Assembly (NCBI RefSeq): GCF_000613285.1
Contig: NZ_BAIN01000002.1
Location: 1-64,000, forward strand
Source: Acetobacter papayae JCM 25143
GTDB taxonomy: Bacteria; Pseudomonadota; Alphaproteobacteria; Acetobacterales; Acetobacteraceae
Length of the DNA stretch: 64,000 nt
Direction of reading: 5' to 3'
Numbering within the stretch: position 1 is the stretch's first letter; every line of letters begins with the position of its first letter. The position numbers and the translations under genes are program-made. This document shows positions 51,537 through 62,058 of this stretch, piece after piece. The notes under the pieces were generated by a model, which was given only the letters and a program-made list of their open reading frames with translations, was not told the DNA's origin and did no database searches.

Positions 51537-51962
51537 TTACTGTCCTTGTACGCGGCAGCCTCGAGTGTGTTCGACTGCTTGAATGTGCCTTAGCTGTGCG
51601 TGCAGGTGGTCTCGTTGAGCACTACGCTGTGGGGCAGTATTGGGCGCACTTGTCTGTTCGGATGATCCAGCAATACCGAATGTTTTCACGGGAGAGAAGG
51701 TTACCTGCCCGAAGTTATTGCCGCCCTTTGTTGGCAGGGGTGCTTCATCGGCTAAACGGTCTTCTTCTCCCAGCGCTGCGATCTGGTCGGAGGTTTTTAC
51801 GTCCTCTCCAAGTAGATGGCGGCAATCGAGAGTGTCATAATCCACTGAAACCTCGAGAACCTTGTTCTGTTCCGGGAGCGGATGACACCCCGCAACTAGC
51901 AGTGTCAGGCATAGGTATGGCCATAGTGTTCTTTTCCAGTTCAGGCGCGCGTACGGTTTCAT
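51537..51962 (-). CDS. Putative lipoprotein
   Basis: 141 aa. The N-terminus MKPYARLNWKRTLWPYLCLT leads to a lipobox LVAGC (Cys26). A good AGGAACGAGG ribosome site precedes the ATG at 51962. The rest is polar and of low complexity; no domain recognised. It starts 48 bases after fmdB, so it may be the last gene of the amide operon, but this is only positional. Confidence 0.6.
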   Translation of the reverse strand: MKPYARLNWKRTLWPYLCLTLLVAGCHPLPEQNKVLEVSVDYDTLDCRHLLGEDVKTSDQIAALGEEDRLADEAPLPTKGGNNFGQVTFSPVKTFGIAGSSEQTSAPNTAPQRSAQRDHLHAQLRHIQAVEHTRGCRVQGQ

Positions 51963-52010
51963 TGCCTCGTTCCTTATGTGTGGCCGATACGGGCCTGAGC
52001 ATGGGGCAGT

Positions 52011-52334
52011 TTAGTGGCTTATCATCCACGGTCGTTTAGAGGGAAACACCTTTGCCGCCGAAACGCTTTGTGCTGTCAGGGGTGTTTTTTGGCGACAGCA
52101 CCCACAGTTTGGACCATGTCGCCCTGAGACCTTTCGAGGCTCATGGGATGCGCGTTCATTCGTAGCGAAAGCATTGCGCCGGGCCTGTGGCATCATGGCC
52201 AGCGCAGGTAGCGTTATCATCCGCTGTGACACCTTGCCGCAGGAGGGACACTCCTGCGGCGTGGCGAACTGCTCCATGCCCCGCATAAGCGAGAACGAAC
52301 CGCAGTCCGGGCATTCGTAATCATACAGTGGCAT
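52011..52334 (-). CDS. fmdB: FmdB-family zinc ribbon protein
   Basis: About 107 aa from MPLYDYECPDCGSF. Two CxxC knuckles (CPDC, CPSC) form the FmdB/CxxC zinc ribbon within the first 45 residues; a later GPNCGCC adds cysteines. In Methylophilus the formamide-induced fmdB gene lies beside fmdA and was proposed to regulate it. Here it follows fmdA by 11 bases. Confidence 0.88.
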   Translation of the reverse strand: MPLYDYECPDCGSFSLMRGMEQFATPQECPSCGKVSQRMITLPALAMMPQARRNAFATNERASHEPRKVSGRHGPNCGCCRQKTPLTAQSVSAAKVFPSKRPWMISH

Positions 52335-52345
52335 GTGCAATCCTT

Positions 52346-53575
52346 TTACAGATCGGGTGACATGGGCACATCAGTGCCGGGTGCGATGCCGCCTTTGGGG
52401 CCATCCGCGCCGGGGTTGATGTCAAAGTCAAAGATTTCCGTCGGTATCCACAATGTGGCGCAGGAGTTGGGAATATCCACGACCCCGCTGACATGCCCCT
52501 GCACAGGTGCTGAGCCCAAAAGGCTGTAAACCTGAGCCCCCGTATAGCCGAATTTCTTGAGGTATTCGATCGCATTCAGGCAGGCCTGACGATAGGCTAC
52601 GTTGAAGTCTAGGTAATGCTGCTGACCGGTTTCATCCACCGAAATACCTTCGAATATCAGATGGTCATTGTAGACAGGTCGGATCGGGCTAGGTTTGAAA
52701 ATCGGATTTTTGATTCCGTATTTTGCCATACCACCCTTGATGAGATTGACACGAAGATGCGCCCAGCCGGGCATTTCAATCGCGCCACAGAAAGTAATTT
52801 CACCATCCCCCTGGCTAAAATGCAGGTCGCCCATGGAAAGACCTGCCCCGTTGACATAAACGGGAAAAAACACCCGTGCGCCGCGTGTCAGATCCTTGAT
52901 ATCGCAATTGCCACCATGCTCACGCGGAGGAACCGTGCGAGCACCCGTTGCTGCGGCATCAGCCCGGGCTTCACCTTTCAGGCGGCCCATATGGGCTGTG
53001 GGCACATGGGGCGGGTTGGCCAGAGGCGGCACGCGGGTCGGGTTGGTGGCAATCAGCCCGGTTTCACGCCGGTTCCATGTTTCCAGAAGATCTGGAGAGG
53101 GTAGGGTACCTATCAGGCCGGGATGAAGCTGCCCGGCAAAGCGCACCCCCGGTACATGCCGTGACTGAGTGAACAGGCCATCAAAATCCCAGATGGATTT
53201 ACGGGCTTCAGGAAAATGGTCGGTCAGAAAGCCGCCACCATTTGTTTTTGAGAAAAATCCGTTAAAACCCCATGGGTTCTCTTTCAGTGTTCCAATATCC
53301 AGCAGGTCAACCACCAGCAGGTCGCCCGGTTCAGCCCCCTCCACACCAATAGGGCCGCTGAGGAAATGCACGATGCTCAGATCAACATCGCGCACATCAT
53401 CTGCGCAGTCGTTATTTTTAATGAAACCGCCAGTCCAGTCATAACATTCAAGGATGAAGTCATCGCCCGGTTTGACCGTTGCAACCATGGGCAGATCAGG
53501 ATGCCAGCGGTTATGAACATTTTCGTTCTCATAGGCGGATTGAGACAGGTCAACCTTTACGAGTGTTTCAGGCAT
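52346..53575 (-). CDS. fmdA: Formamidase/acetamidase FmdA
   Basis: 409 aa amidohydrolase that releases ammonia from formamide or other short amides. Family blocks include NVHNRWHPDLPM, DWTGGFIKNNDCADDVRDVDL, ENPWGFNGFF, PREHGGNCDIKDL (the HGGNxD metal region) and GDLHFSQGDGEI. The second ATG (53575) lies about seven bases after AAGGA and is preferred to 53581. Directly downstream of the Urt transporter genes, which suggests imported amide is hydrolysed at once. Confidence 0.94.
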   Translation of the reverse strand: MPETLVKVDLSQSAYENENVHNRWHPDLPMVATVKPGDDFILECYDWTGGFIKNNDCADDVRDVDLSIVHFLSGPIGVEGAEPGDLLVVDLLDIGTLKENPWGFNGFFSKTNGGGFLTDHFPEARKSIWDFDGLFTQSRHVPGVRFAGQLHPGLIGTLPSPDLLETWNRRETGLIATNPTRVPPLANPPHVPTAHMGRLKGEARADAAATGARTVPPREHGGNCDIKDLTRGARVFFPVYVNGAGLSMGDLHFSQGDGEITFCGAIEMPGWAHLRVNLIKGGMAKYGIKNPIFKPSPIRPVYNDHLIFEGISVDETGQQHYLDFNVAYRQACLNAIEYLKKFGYTGAQVYSLLGSAPVQGHVSGVVDIPNSCATLWIPTEIFDFDINPGADGPKGGIAPGTDVPMSPDL

Positions 53576-53599
53576 TGTCATGTCCTTATGGTTTACGGT

Positions 53600-54289
53600 T
53601 TAAACAGAAAGGAAGCGAGCTATGCGGTCTTCATCCACATTGGCGCGGCTATCCTCATGGACAATCTGTCCATTTTCGATCACTAGAACTCTATCCGCGA
53701 TATCCAGCGCGAAGCTGAGCACCTGCTCGGCCACAAGAATGGTCAGACCCATTTCATCGCGGATGCGCCGTAGCGTGCGGGCAAGTTCAAGAATGATCGA
53801 TGGCTGGATGCCCTCAGTTGGTTCATCCAGCAAAAGCACTTTGGGGCGGGTTGCCAGAGCGCGGGCAATAGCAAGCTGCTGCTGCTGCCCGCCTGACAGG
53901 TTGCCTCCCCGGCGTGTACGCATTTCCTTCAGAACCGGGAAAAGTGTATACAGGTTCTCGGGAACAGTTTTCCCACCCCGCACAAACAGGCCGGTTTCAA
54001 TATTCTCCTGCACGGTCATGGCTGAAAACACCATGCGACCCTGCGGCACAAAAGCCAGTCCGGCAGCTACGCGCTGGTAACTGGGCAGATTTGTGATTTC
54101 CTGCCCATCCAGCGCGATATGACCGGAACGCACCGGAACCATCCCGATGAGTGATTTCATGAGTGTGGTTTTGCCCATGCCGTTGCGCCCCATGATGGCG
54201 ACAATCTCGCCCGGGCGCAGAGTCATATCCACCCCGTGCAACACCTCGCTCTCGCCGTAGCAGACCCGGAGCTGAGAGATTTCAAGCAT
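53600..54289 (-). CDS. urtE: Urea/short-chain amide ABC transporter ATPase UrtE
   Basis: 229 aa LivF-type ATPase. Walker A GRNGMGKTT (about 36-44), signature LSGGQQQQLA, Walker B LLLDEPTEG. ATG at 54289 follows the urtD stop by 13 bases; the long upstream extension overlaps urtD and is rejected. Partner of UrtD. Confidence 0.92.
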   Translation of the reverse strand: MLEISQLRVCYGESEVLHGVDMTLRPGEIVAIMGRNGMGKTTLMKSLIGMVPVRSGHIALDGQEITNLPSYQRVAAGLAFVPQGRMVFSAMTVQENIETGLFVRGGKTVPENLYTLFPVLKEMRTRRGGNLSGGQQQQLAIARALATRPKVLLLDEPTEGIQPSIILELARTLRRIRDEMGLTILVAEQVLSFALDIADRVLVIENGQIVHEDSRANVDEDRIARFLSV

Positions 54290-54302
54290 TGCGTTGTCTT
54301 TT

Positions 54303-55049
54303 TCAGTGGCCAAGGTACACCTCGATAACGCGCGGATCGTTCTTGACATGCTCCATGGAACCTTCGGACAGGATACGGCCCTGATGCAAAACCGTGACTT
54401 GATGGGCAATTTCCTCAACAAACCCCATGTCGTGTTCAATCACGATAACCGATCGTGTTCGGATAATGTCTTTCAGCAATGCTGCTGTTTTGACACGTTC
54501 GCTTACGGTCATGCCGGCCACAGGTTCATCAAGCATCAGCAGGGCAGGATCCTGAATGAGCAGCATGCCCAGTTCCAGCCACTGCTTCTGCCCATGGCTG
54601 AGGTCTTCAGCACGGCGGTCAAGTTGGTCGTCCAGAAAAATGGTGCGGGCGACTTCATTGACCCGCTCCACCACTGCCGTATCCCGGCGGAAGATCAGAG
54701 ACCCCATAATACCCCGCCCTTTGGGGTAGGAAATTTCCAGATTTTCGAACACCGTCAGGTCTTCGTAAATCGAGGGGTTCTGAAACTTGCGGCCGACACC
54801 TGCTCGCACAATCTCATGTTCTTTCAGGCGTGTCAGTTCCGTGCCCTTGAAACGGATGGAGCCTGAAGTGGCACGAGTACGCCCACAGATTAGATCCAGA
54901 ACGGTAGTTTTGCCTGCTCCGTTCGGTCCGATTATGACCCGCAGCTCGCCCTCACGAACGGAGAAGGATAGGTCGTTGACTGCCCTGAACCCATCGAAGG
55001 AAACCGTGAGGTCTGTGACGGACAGAAGAGGTTCATTACCCGTTTGCAT
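54303..55049 (-). CDS. urtD: Urea/short-chain amide ABC transporter ATPase UrtD
   Basis: 248 aa LivG-type ATPase. Walker A GPNGAGKTT, the GRKFQNPSIYEDLTVFENLE segment characteristic of UrtD, signature LSHGQKQWLELGM and Walker B LLMLDEPVAGM. The start overlaps the urtC end by 14 bases. Confidence 0.93.
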   Translation of the reverse strand: MQTGNEPLLSVTDLTVSFDGFRAVNDLSFSVREGELRVIIGPNGAGKTTVLDLICGRTRATSGSIRFKGTELTRLKEHEIVRAGVGRKFQNPSIYEDLTVFENLEISYPKGRGIMGSLIFRRDTAVVERVNEVARTIFLDDQLDRRAEDLSHGQKQWLELGMLLIQDPALLMLDEPVAGMTVSERVKTAALLKDIIRTRSVIVIEHDMGFVEEIAHQVTVLHQGRILSEGSMEHVKNDPRVIEVYLGH

Positions 55050-56166
55050 GATCGGCCTCCCTGCCAGCGTGAACCGGTGCTTTGGATGACGAACCAAGCA
55101 GGCGGCTGATATAAGGGTCGAGATAGGTGCGGTAGAGGCTGGCAAGCCCGCCAGGCAGCACCACAACAATGAAGACAAACAATGCCCCCATGGCGAACAT
55201 CCAGACCTGCGGCATGGTTTCTGAAAAGCTCGTGCGCGCCCAGTTTACCAACAGGGTGCCGTATATGACGCCCAGAAGGGATGTGCGGCCGCCTACCGCG
55301 CAGTAAATAACCATTTCGATAGATGGCACGATCCCGACAAAGCTGGGGGACATAAACCCCACCTGAAGGGTAAACATGGCACCGCCAATCCCCGCCATGG
55401 CCGCGGCAAAGCAGAAAACGAAGGTTTTGAAACTGGCGACATCATAGCCTGAAAACCGCACCCGATCTTCGCGTTCACGCATCGCCACCAGAATACGCCC
55501 TAGCTTGCTGCACCGGATGAAATGCGCGCCACCCAGACAAACCAGCAGCAGGGCAATGGTGACAAAATACAGGATAAGCTTGGCGTGATCGGTGCGAATA
55601 TCCCAGCCGTTAAGTGTGCGCAGGTCGGTAATACCGTTGACACCCCCCGTATACCCCTGTTGCCCGATGATGAGGATCGTCAGGATTGAGGCAATGGCCT
55701 GTGTGATGATGGCGAAATACGTTCCCCCAACCCGGCGCTTGAACATGGACAGGCCGATGATGAGTGCGAGCAGCATAGGCACGGCTGCGACCGCCACAAT
55801 CGAAAATGCAAGGCTGTGGAACGGTTGCCAGAACCACGGCAACGTTGTGATCTGGTTCCAGTCCATGAAGTCGGGAATACCCGGTGTGGACTGGATCTTG
55901 GTTGCTTCAGGTGTGGAGGCCTGCAGTTTGAGGAACATGGCCATGCAGTAACCGCCAAGGCCGAAGAAAATACCCTGTCCCAAGCTGAGAATACCCGCAT
56001 CGCCCCAGCACAAGACCAGCCCGAGTGCCACGAAAGCATAGGTCAGGTATTTCCCAACAAGGTTGAGCCTGAACGGTTCAAGTACCAAAGGTAGGATAAC
56101 GGCCAGAATGGCTACGAGAACCAGAACAAAGAGCGCGGTTTTCCTGTCACGTAATAACGATTTCAT
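55036..56166 (-). CDS. urtC: Urea/short-chain amide ABC transporter permease UrtC
   Basis: 376 aa LivM-type inner-membrane permease with about ten spans. GDAGILSLGQGIFFGLGGY is the conserved family motif, followed by GGTYFAIITQAIASI and the EAA-like loop RVRFSGYDVASFK. The large soluble insertion ATKIQSTPGIPDFMDWNQIT is typical of UrtC. Confidence 0.93.
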   Translation of the reverse strand: MKSLLRDRKTALFVLVLVAILAVILPLVLEPFRLNLVGKYLTYAFVALGLVLCWGDAGILSLGQGIFFGLGGYCMAMFLKLQASTPEATKIQSTPGIPDFMDWNQITTLPWFWQPFHSLAFSIVAVAAVPMLLALIIGLSMFKRRVGGTYFAIITQAIASILTILIIGQQGYTGGVNGITDLRTLNGWDIRTDHAKLILYFVTIALLLVCLGGAHFIRCSKLGRILVAMREREDRVRFSGYDVASFKTFVFCFAAAMAGIGGAMFTLQVGFMSPSFVGIVPSIEMVIYCAVGGRTSLLGVIYGTLLVNWARTSFSETMPQVWMFAMGALFVFIVVVLPGGLASLYRTYLDPYISRLLGSSSKAPVHAGREADHANG

Positions 56167-56175
56167 GATCTTTCC

Positions 56176-57102
56176 TCACCGCCGCACTTTGAGAACGAAC
56201 AGACCCTGCGGGCGGAGCATCAGAATGATGACAACGCTCAGCAGCACGATGACCTGCGCCATGGAACCGCTCAGGAAAAACTCCAGAATTGAACGGGTCT
56301 GTGAAATACTGAAGGCCGAAGCAATGGTGCCTGTGAGGCTTTGTGCTCCGCCAAATGCCACGACCAGAAACGTATCTACAATATAGAGCTGACCGGCCGT
56401 GGGGCTGGTGGAGCCAATCATGGTAAAGGCGGCCCCGGCTACCCCTGCAATGCCGCAACCCAGACCAAAGGTCATGCGGTCAACCCGCTCGGTATTGATA
56501 CCCACCGCACCAGCCATGGCACGGTTTTGCATGACCGCACGCACCTGCTTGCCCCAGCCTGAACGGAACAGGAGAAGATACACCCCGGCCGTAATAACCA
56601 GCGTCATGCCCATGACAATTATGCCGTTGATGGGAATTTCGATGCTGTCAGACAGGTGGGTAGACCCCATCATCCATTCCGGCAGGTTCACACCCACTTC
56701 ACGCGCACCGAAAATGGAGCGGTACGCTTGCTGGAGCATGAGGCTGATGCCCCATGTAGCCAGCAATGTGTCCAGTGGACGCTTGTAAAGAAACCGGATC
56801 AGCGACCACTCCAGCGCCATGCCCAGCAGGCCCGGCACAATGAATGAAACAATGATTGCGACAAAGAAATACAGGCTGAACAATCCCGGCATATATGCAC
56901 TGAACAGCCGGGAGCATTCATAGGTCATGTAGGCCCCGAGGATCATGAACTCCCCATGGGCCATGTTGATGACACCCATCTGCCCGAAAATGATCGCCAG
57001 CCCCAGCGCCATCAGCAGATAGACGGAAAACATGATCAATCCGGCAAAACCCTGCATGACCAGGATGGAGCCAAGATCGCTGAATGAATAGCCCATCAGC
57101 AT
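56176..57102 (-). CDS. urtB: Urea/short-chain amide ABC transporter permease UrtB
   Basis: 308 aa LivH-type permease. Motifs GVINMAHGEFMILGAYM and VMQNRAMAGAVGINTERVD are well conserved. It lacks the long periplasmic N-terminal extension found in many UrtB proteins, as in amide-type homologues. Ten bases before urtC. Confidence 0.92.
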   Translation of the reverse strand: MLMGYSFSDLGSILVMQGFAGLIMFSVYLLMALGLAIIFGQMGVINMAHGEFMILGAYMTYECSRLFSAYMPGLFSLYFFVAIIVSFIVPGLLGMALEWSLIRFLYKRPLDTLLATWGISLMLQQAYRSIFGAREVGVNLPEWMMGSTHLSDSIEIPINGIIVMGMTLVITAGVYLLLFRSGWGKQVRAVMQNRAMAGAVGINTERVDRMTFGLGCGIAGVAGAAFTMIGSTSPTAGQLYIVDTFLVVAFGGAQSLTGTIASAFSISQTRSILEFFLSGSMAQVIVLLSVVIILMLRPQGLFVLKVRR

Positions 57103-57170
57103 GGAACGCGATCTCCCGATGGCGAAAGAACAGGAATTTTTCTCATGATGTCAGATCAGTCGCGCCAGTC

Positions 57171-58433
57171 TTACTGGTAGCCAACGGGGAAGGGGTTGGG
57201 CTCCATCAGATCCGGTGTCTGGTAAATCACGTTGAACTGACCATCGGTGCGGGCTTGACCCACAAGAGTGCGGCTCCACAGATGGTGGTTGGGGTGAATA
57301 CGCACATACCCTTCGGGGGCGTTTTTGAATTCCACGCCGGGTGAGGCGTCTATCACCTTATTGATGTCGAAACTGCCTGCTTTTTCCACGGTCAGTTTCC
57401 ATAGCCACGGACCCAGATAGGCGGCCTGTGTAACATCGCCGATCACGCTGTTTTCGCCCCACATTTTCTTGAATGCGGCAACGAATTCCTTGTTGGCGGG
57501 GTTATCAAGGCTCTGGAAATATTTCATGCAGGCATAGGCCCCGGCGATGTTTTCGCCCCCGATCCCGAGAATTTCATCTTCGGTCACGGAAATGGTCATC
57601 AGGGTCTGCTTGCTCAGGTCGATACCGGCCGCCTTGAGCTGTTTGTAAAAGGCGACATTAGAGCCACCGACAATGATGGCGTAAATCACATCGGGCTTGT
57701 GCAGTTTGATCTTGTTGATGACGGAATTGAACTGGGTATGACCAAGGGGGAAGTATTCCTCACCAATAACCTTGGAATCCTTCAGGTGGCCTTCGATATG
57801 TTTGCGCGCAATCTTGTTAGCTGTGCGCGGCCAGATATAGTCCGAACCCAGAAGGTAATAGGTTTTGGCTTTCTTTTCGCGGCTGACCCAGTCCAGACCG
57901 GCTAGAATCTGCTGCGTTGCTTCCTGCCCGGTGTAAATGACGTTGCGTGACTGCTCCAGCCCTTCGTAAAAAGTGGGGTAATACAGCATGCCATTATACT
58001 GCTCGAATACGGGTAGAACGGCCTTGCGCGAGGCAGATGTCCAGCAACCGAAAACGGCAGCACATTTGTCGTTTTCAAGCAGTTTCCGGGCTTTTTCCGC
58101 AAAGGTAGGCCAGTCGGATGCACCATCTTCCTGCACAACCTTGATCTGGCGACCCAGCACCCCACCCGATGCGTTGATCTGGGCAATGGCAAGTTTTTCG
58201 GCTTCGACCGAACCCGTTTCGCTGATAGCCATGGTGCCGGTAATGGAATGCAGGATACCAACTGTTACCGTATCATCGGTAACGGCAAGGCCTGTGGTGT
58301 TGACCGCGGATGTGGCTGACGCGGCCTGCGCAAGCCGTGGCAGGCCAGCCATGACCGGAAGTGCCGCGAGGCCTTTGAGAATCTGTCGGCGATTTGATTG
58401 TATACCGAAAATACCTGTCTTTTTCTCTACCAT
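57171..58433 (-). CDS. urtA: Urea/short-chain amide-binding protein UrtA (FmdD-like)
   Basis: 420 aa periplasmic binding protein. A twin-arginine-like signal (NRRQILKG, about 14-21, then AGLPRLAQAASA) precedes the mature domain. Binding-protein blocks include VGILHSITGTMAISE, AVFGCWTSASRKAVLPVFE, and LLGSDYIWPRTANKI. First gene of the minus-strand operon urtABCDE-fmdA-fmdB. With a formamidase and no urease genes in the window, formamide or acetamide is a likelier ligand than urea. Confidence 0.92.
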   Translation of the reverse strand: MVEKKTGIFGIQSNRRQILKGLAALPVMAGLPRLAQAASATSAVNTTGLAVTDDTVTVGILHSITGTMAISETGSVEAEKLAIAQINASGGVLGRQIKVVQEDGASDWPTFAEKARKLLENDKCAAVFGCWTSASRKAVLPVFEQYNGMLYYPTFYEGLEQSRNVIYTGQEATQQILAGLDWVSREKKAKTYYLLGSDYIWPRTANKIARKHIEGHLKDSKVIGEEYFPLGHTQFNSVINKIKLHKPDVIYAIIVGGSNVAFYKQLKAAGIDLSKQTLMTISVTEDEILGIGGENIAGAYACMKYFQSLDNPANKEFVAAFKKMWGENSVIGDVTQAAYLGPWLWKLTVEKAGSFDINKVIDASPGVEFKNAPEGYVRIHPNHHLWSRTLVGQARTDGQFNVIYQTPDLMEPNPFPVGYQ

Positions 58434-58516
58434 GTCGCACCTGTCTTTCCTGTGGCGGCAGAGTATGTCCGCTACCTGATGCGCACAGAATTCCAGTTAC
58501 GAGGTCGAAACTGTTA

Positions 58517-58532
58517 TACGTCGAACGACGTA
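58517..58532. promoter_or_regulatory. Candidate response-regulator operator in the urtA/NCS1-kinase promoter region
   Basis: TACGTCGAACGACGTA: 7-bp arms TACGTCG/CGACGTA around AA. It lies 84 bases before urtA and 97 before the sensor gene. LuxR-type regulators bind such palindromes; the cognate regulator would be that at 62055. Confidence 0.5.
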
Positions 58533-58628
58533 CCCGCCTGCATAGCCCTGCCCATTCGATGTATGCTATTGCGTAAACGAAACAAAAATGACACACTTCC
58601 ATTCCACCACGAAAGCGGCATATAGAGC

Positions 58629-61600
58629 ATGCGCCAACGTATCCTTCCGATCCGCCGGGATTATAACCGCTGGGTCGGCAACGAGATGCTGGAAGACTAT
58701 GCCCTGCGCTTTACCGCGCGCAAGGCTAGGCGCTGGTCCTCCCTTACGGTTGCAAACACGGCCTTTGGCGGTGTTTCCTTCCTTGCACTCGAGCTGATCG
58801 GCGGCGTCACAACGGTCCATTACGGCTTTGCAAATGCCGCAGTGGCGCTGGGGCTGACCTGTGTGCTGATTTTTCTGACTGCCCTGCCCATATCGTTTTA
58901 CGCGACACAGGGGGGAGTGGATATTGACCTGCTGACACGAGGGTCCGGGTTTGGCTATGTCGGCTCCACCATTACATCGCTGGTCTATGCCTCGTTTACA
59001 TTCATCTTTTTTGCCATTGAAGGTGCCATTCTAGCCAAAATTTTGCTGGCGTGCTTCGGCATCCCGCTCTGGTTTGGCTATATCATCGCCACCGTGCTGG
59101 TGGTGCCGATCGTGGCTAATGGCATACGCTTTATCAGCCAGTTTCACCTCTGGACTCTCCCTCTCTGGCTGGGTCTGCAGCTTCTACCTTTTGTTTTTCT
59201 GGCGCGTTCAGGCAATGGCCACGCATTGGTAATGGAATGGACCCGCTTTGGGGGGCTTGATGGCACCCCGGGGCTTAGTCTCATGGCCGTTGGAGCAGCG
59301 GCTTCCGTTATGTTTTCTGTCGTGGCTCAGATTGGCGAGCAGGTAGATTATCTGCGCTTTCTGCCGCCGCCCACTACATCGGGCATGACCAGTCGGGCGC
59401 GCTGGTGCTGGCGCTCTTGTTTGGCGGAGCGGGATGGATTGTATTTGGCGGAGGTAAAATTCTGGCGGGTTCGTTTCTAGCATGGCTGGTGCTGCATGTG
59501 GGCGGCACACCGGCAGATGCAGTGCAGCCCACCGTCATGTATCTGCTGGCTTTTTCCAATGTGACCACATACCCGATGCTGGCTCTGGTACTATCTGCGT
59601 GCTTTGTCATGGTCTCGCAGATCAAGATCAACATCACCAACGCCTATGCGGGGTCGATCGCATGGTCGAATTTTTTCTCGCGCCTTACGCATAGCCATCC
59701 GGGACGGGTTGTATGGGTGCTGTTCAATGTCACTATCGCTCTGGTGTTGATGGAAGAGGGTATTCACCAGACCATCACCTTTACGCTTATTGCCTATTCC
59801 TGCATTGCCGCCTCATGGATTGGCGCTCTGGTAGCGGATCTGACCGTTAACAAGCCTTTGGGTTTCAGCCCGGCGCATACCGAATTCCGTCGTGCCTATC
59901 TGTATGACATCAACCCGTTGGTGTAGGCAGCATGACACTGGGGCTCATCACATCAGCCTTGGCCTATGGGGGCATTCTGGGTCCACTGGCGCAGGCATTT
60001 GCGCCGTTTCTCGCGCTACTGGTGGCTTATGTCAGCGCGCCACTGATCGCCTGGACCACAGGGGGGCGATATTATCTGGCGCGCAGGCCCATCAGCCTAA
60101 AGACCAATAATACCTACAGCCTTAAATGCGTGATTTGCGAACATAAATTCGAGCGTGAAGACATGGCGCTGTGCCCTGCCTACGCAGGCCCGATCTGTTC
60201 ATTATGCTGCACGCTTGATGCCCGGTGTCATGATAGCTGCAAACCACAGGAAGCCCGTGCGGGCTACCAGCTTTCGTTTATCAGCCGCCGGATTTTGAGC
60301 TGGCTCGTGCCCGCGGGAGTGGATGAAGGACCATACCGCTCTGTACTGCGCTATTTCAGCCTGTTTACACTCATGGGGGGGGGCATAGGGCTGGTTCTGC
60401 TGATCATTTATGATGAGGTCGTTCGTGTTGCTGAAGAACGTGCGCAGGATGTAGCCAATGTATTCTGGCTGGCTTTCCTGCTGCTGCTATGTGCGGCCGG
60501 AATCATGACATGGTTTGTGGTGCTGGCCCTGCAAAGTCGGCGCGTTTCCGAGGATGAAAGCCGCCGACAGACCCGATTGCTGATGAATGAAATCCGAGCG
60601 CATCGCCGCACTGACATTCAACTCCAGCGTGCAAAGGAGCGGGCTGAAGCGGCAAATCTGGCCAAAAGCCGGTTTATTGTCGGTGTCAGCCACGAGGTGC
60701 GCACGCCGCTCAACGCGATCATGGGGTATGCCCATCTGCTGGAGCATAATCTGATTTCTCCCGCACGCAGGCTGGATGGCCTGCGCGCCATTCAGCGTGG
60801 TGCCGAACATCTGACTGGCCTGATAGAAGGTCTGCTGGATATTTCCAAAATCGAAGCCGGGCGGATCGAGCTGTACCGAGAGGAATTGCAACTTCCCGAC
60901 TTTCTGGATCAGCTTGTTAGCATGTTCCGCCTCCAGACCGAGGCCAAAGGGATTGGTTTTGAATGCACTATTCCGTCTGATCTGCCGCATCTGGTCTACA
61001 CGGATGCGCGCCGCCTGCGACAGATTCTGATCAATCTCCTGTCCAATGCGGTCAAGTTTACCCAGCATGGCTCTGTTAGGCTGACAGTGCTCTGGCAGGC
61101 CGAAATTGCTGAATTCATGATAGAGGATACAGGCATAGGTATTCCACCTGATGACCTCTCGCGTATTTTCGAGCCGTTTCAGCGAGGGCAGGGGGCTGCT
61201 GCCGCCATACCGGGAATAGGTCTGGGTCTGACTATAACCCAGCTTCTGGTTCAGATTATGGGGGGGGAACTTTCAGTTTTCAGCACGTCGGGGCTGGGGA
61301 GCTGCTTCAAGGTTCGGTTGATGCTTTCACAAGCGCCACAGACCTGCCAGCCTGCTCCGGTCGTTGAGCATATCAGCGGTTATCGTGGTGGTCGTCTGAC
61401 CGCTATGGTGGTGGATGATGACCCAGTACATCGCGACATGCTTCGTGACATGCTCGAGCCGCTGGGTTTTCTGATTTACACAGCGACAGACGCACAGGAT
61501 TGCCTGAATTTTTCCAACCTGCTTACGGTAAATCTGTTTTTGCTCGATGTCTCCATGCCCGGTATGGACGGGTTTACACTGGCCAGACAGTTACGTGCAG

Positions 61601-62058
61601 GTGGAGCTGACAAAGCCACTATTCTGATCGTGTCTGCCAGTACACACGACCTGATCAGTCGTCCCGCGACAGATGACAGCTATAACGCCCTGCTCAGCAA
61701 ACCGGTTCATGTGCCCACATTGCTGGAACTGATTGGCCGGACAATGACCATAGAATGGACCATGCACGATCTGCCGGTTGCGGAGCGGACCATGCCTGAG
61801 CTTTCTTCTTCGCAGGGCGGCCTAGAGCAAACACCATCAGGGTTCAGCACTCATGCCGTAATTCCTCTGACTGCGAAACAGATTTCCGAGCTCCAGCGCC
61901 TTGGTGAGTTGGGTTATATCGAAGGTATCCGCCAGACACTTGCACGGATAGAGGCTGAACAGCCTGATACGCGAGACAGTATTGAACCCCTTCGAGCCAT
62001 GATTGCGGCTTCACGGATCGACACTTTTCTGCACAGCTTGCGGAACATAGCGCAATGA
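58629..62058 (+). pseudogene. NCS1 transporter-histidine kinase-receiver hybrid sensor, frameshifted twice
   Basis: Repaired length about 1,140 aa. Residues 1-460: an NCS1 permease-like domain of about 12 spans (VGNEMLEDYALRF, TANTAFGG-like VANTAFGGVSF, QGGVDIDLLTRG). Then a Cys-rich knuckle region (CVICEHKFEREDMALC, CSLCCTLDARC), two more spans and a HisKA domain (VSHEVRTPLNAI, His codon at 60691). HATPase boxes are NLLSNAVKF, EDTGIGIPP and GIGLGLT. A receiver with phospho-Asp codon at 61546 (LLDVSMPGMDGF) and a short C-terminal HPt-like tail without obvious His follow. Frame losses near 59367 and 59918 are single missing bases; the second splits NPL/GVGSM, so transporter and kinase are one gene. 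Confidence 0.85.

Noticed and set aside
51428-52039. 203-codon plus-strand frame
   Set aside because: Opposite the lipoprotein gene, which has a lipobox and a ribosome site; the plus frame has neither.
58629-59926. Stand-alone NCS1 permease gene followed by a separate kinase gene
   Set aside because: The stop at 59926 arises from a one-base loss; the restored sequence reads NPL-GVGSM straight into the next membrane span, so one hybrid gene is better supported.
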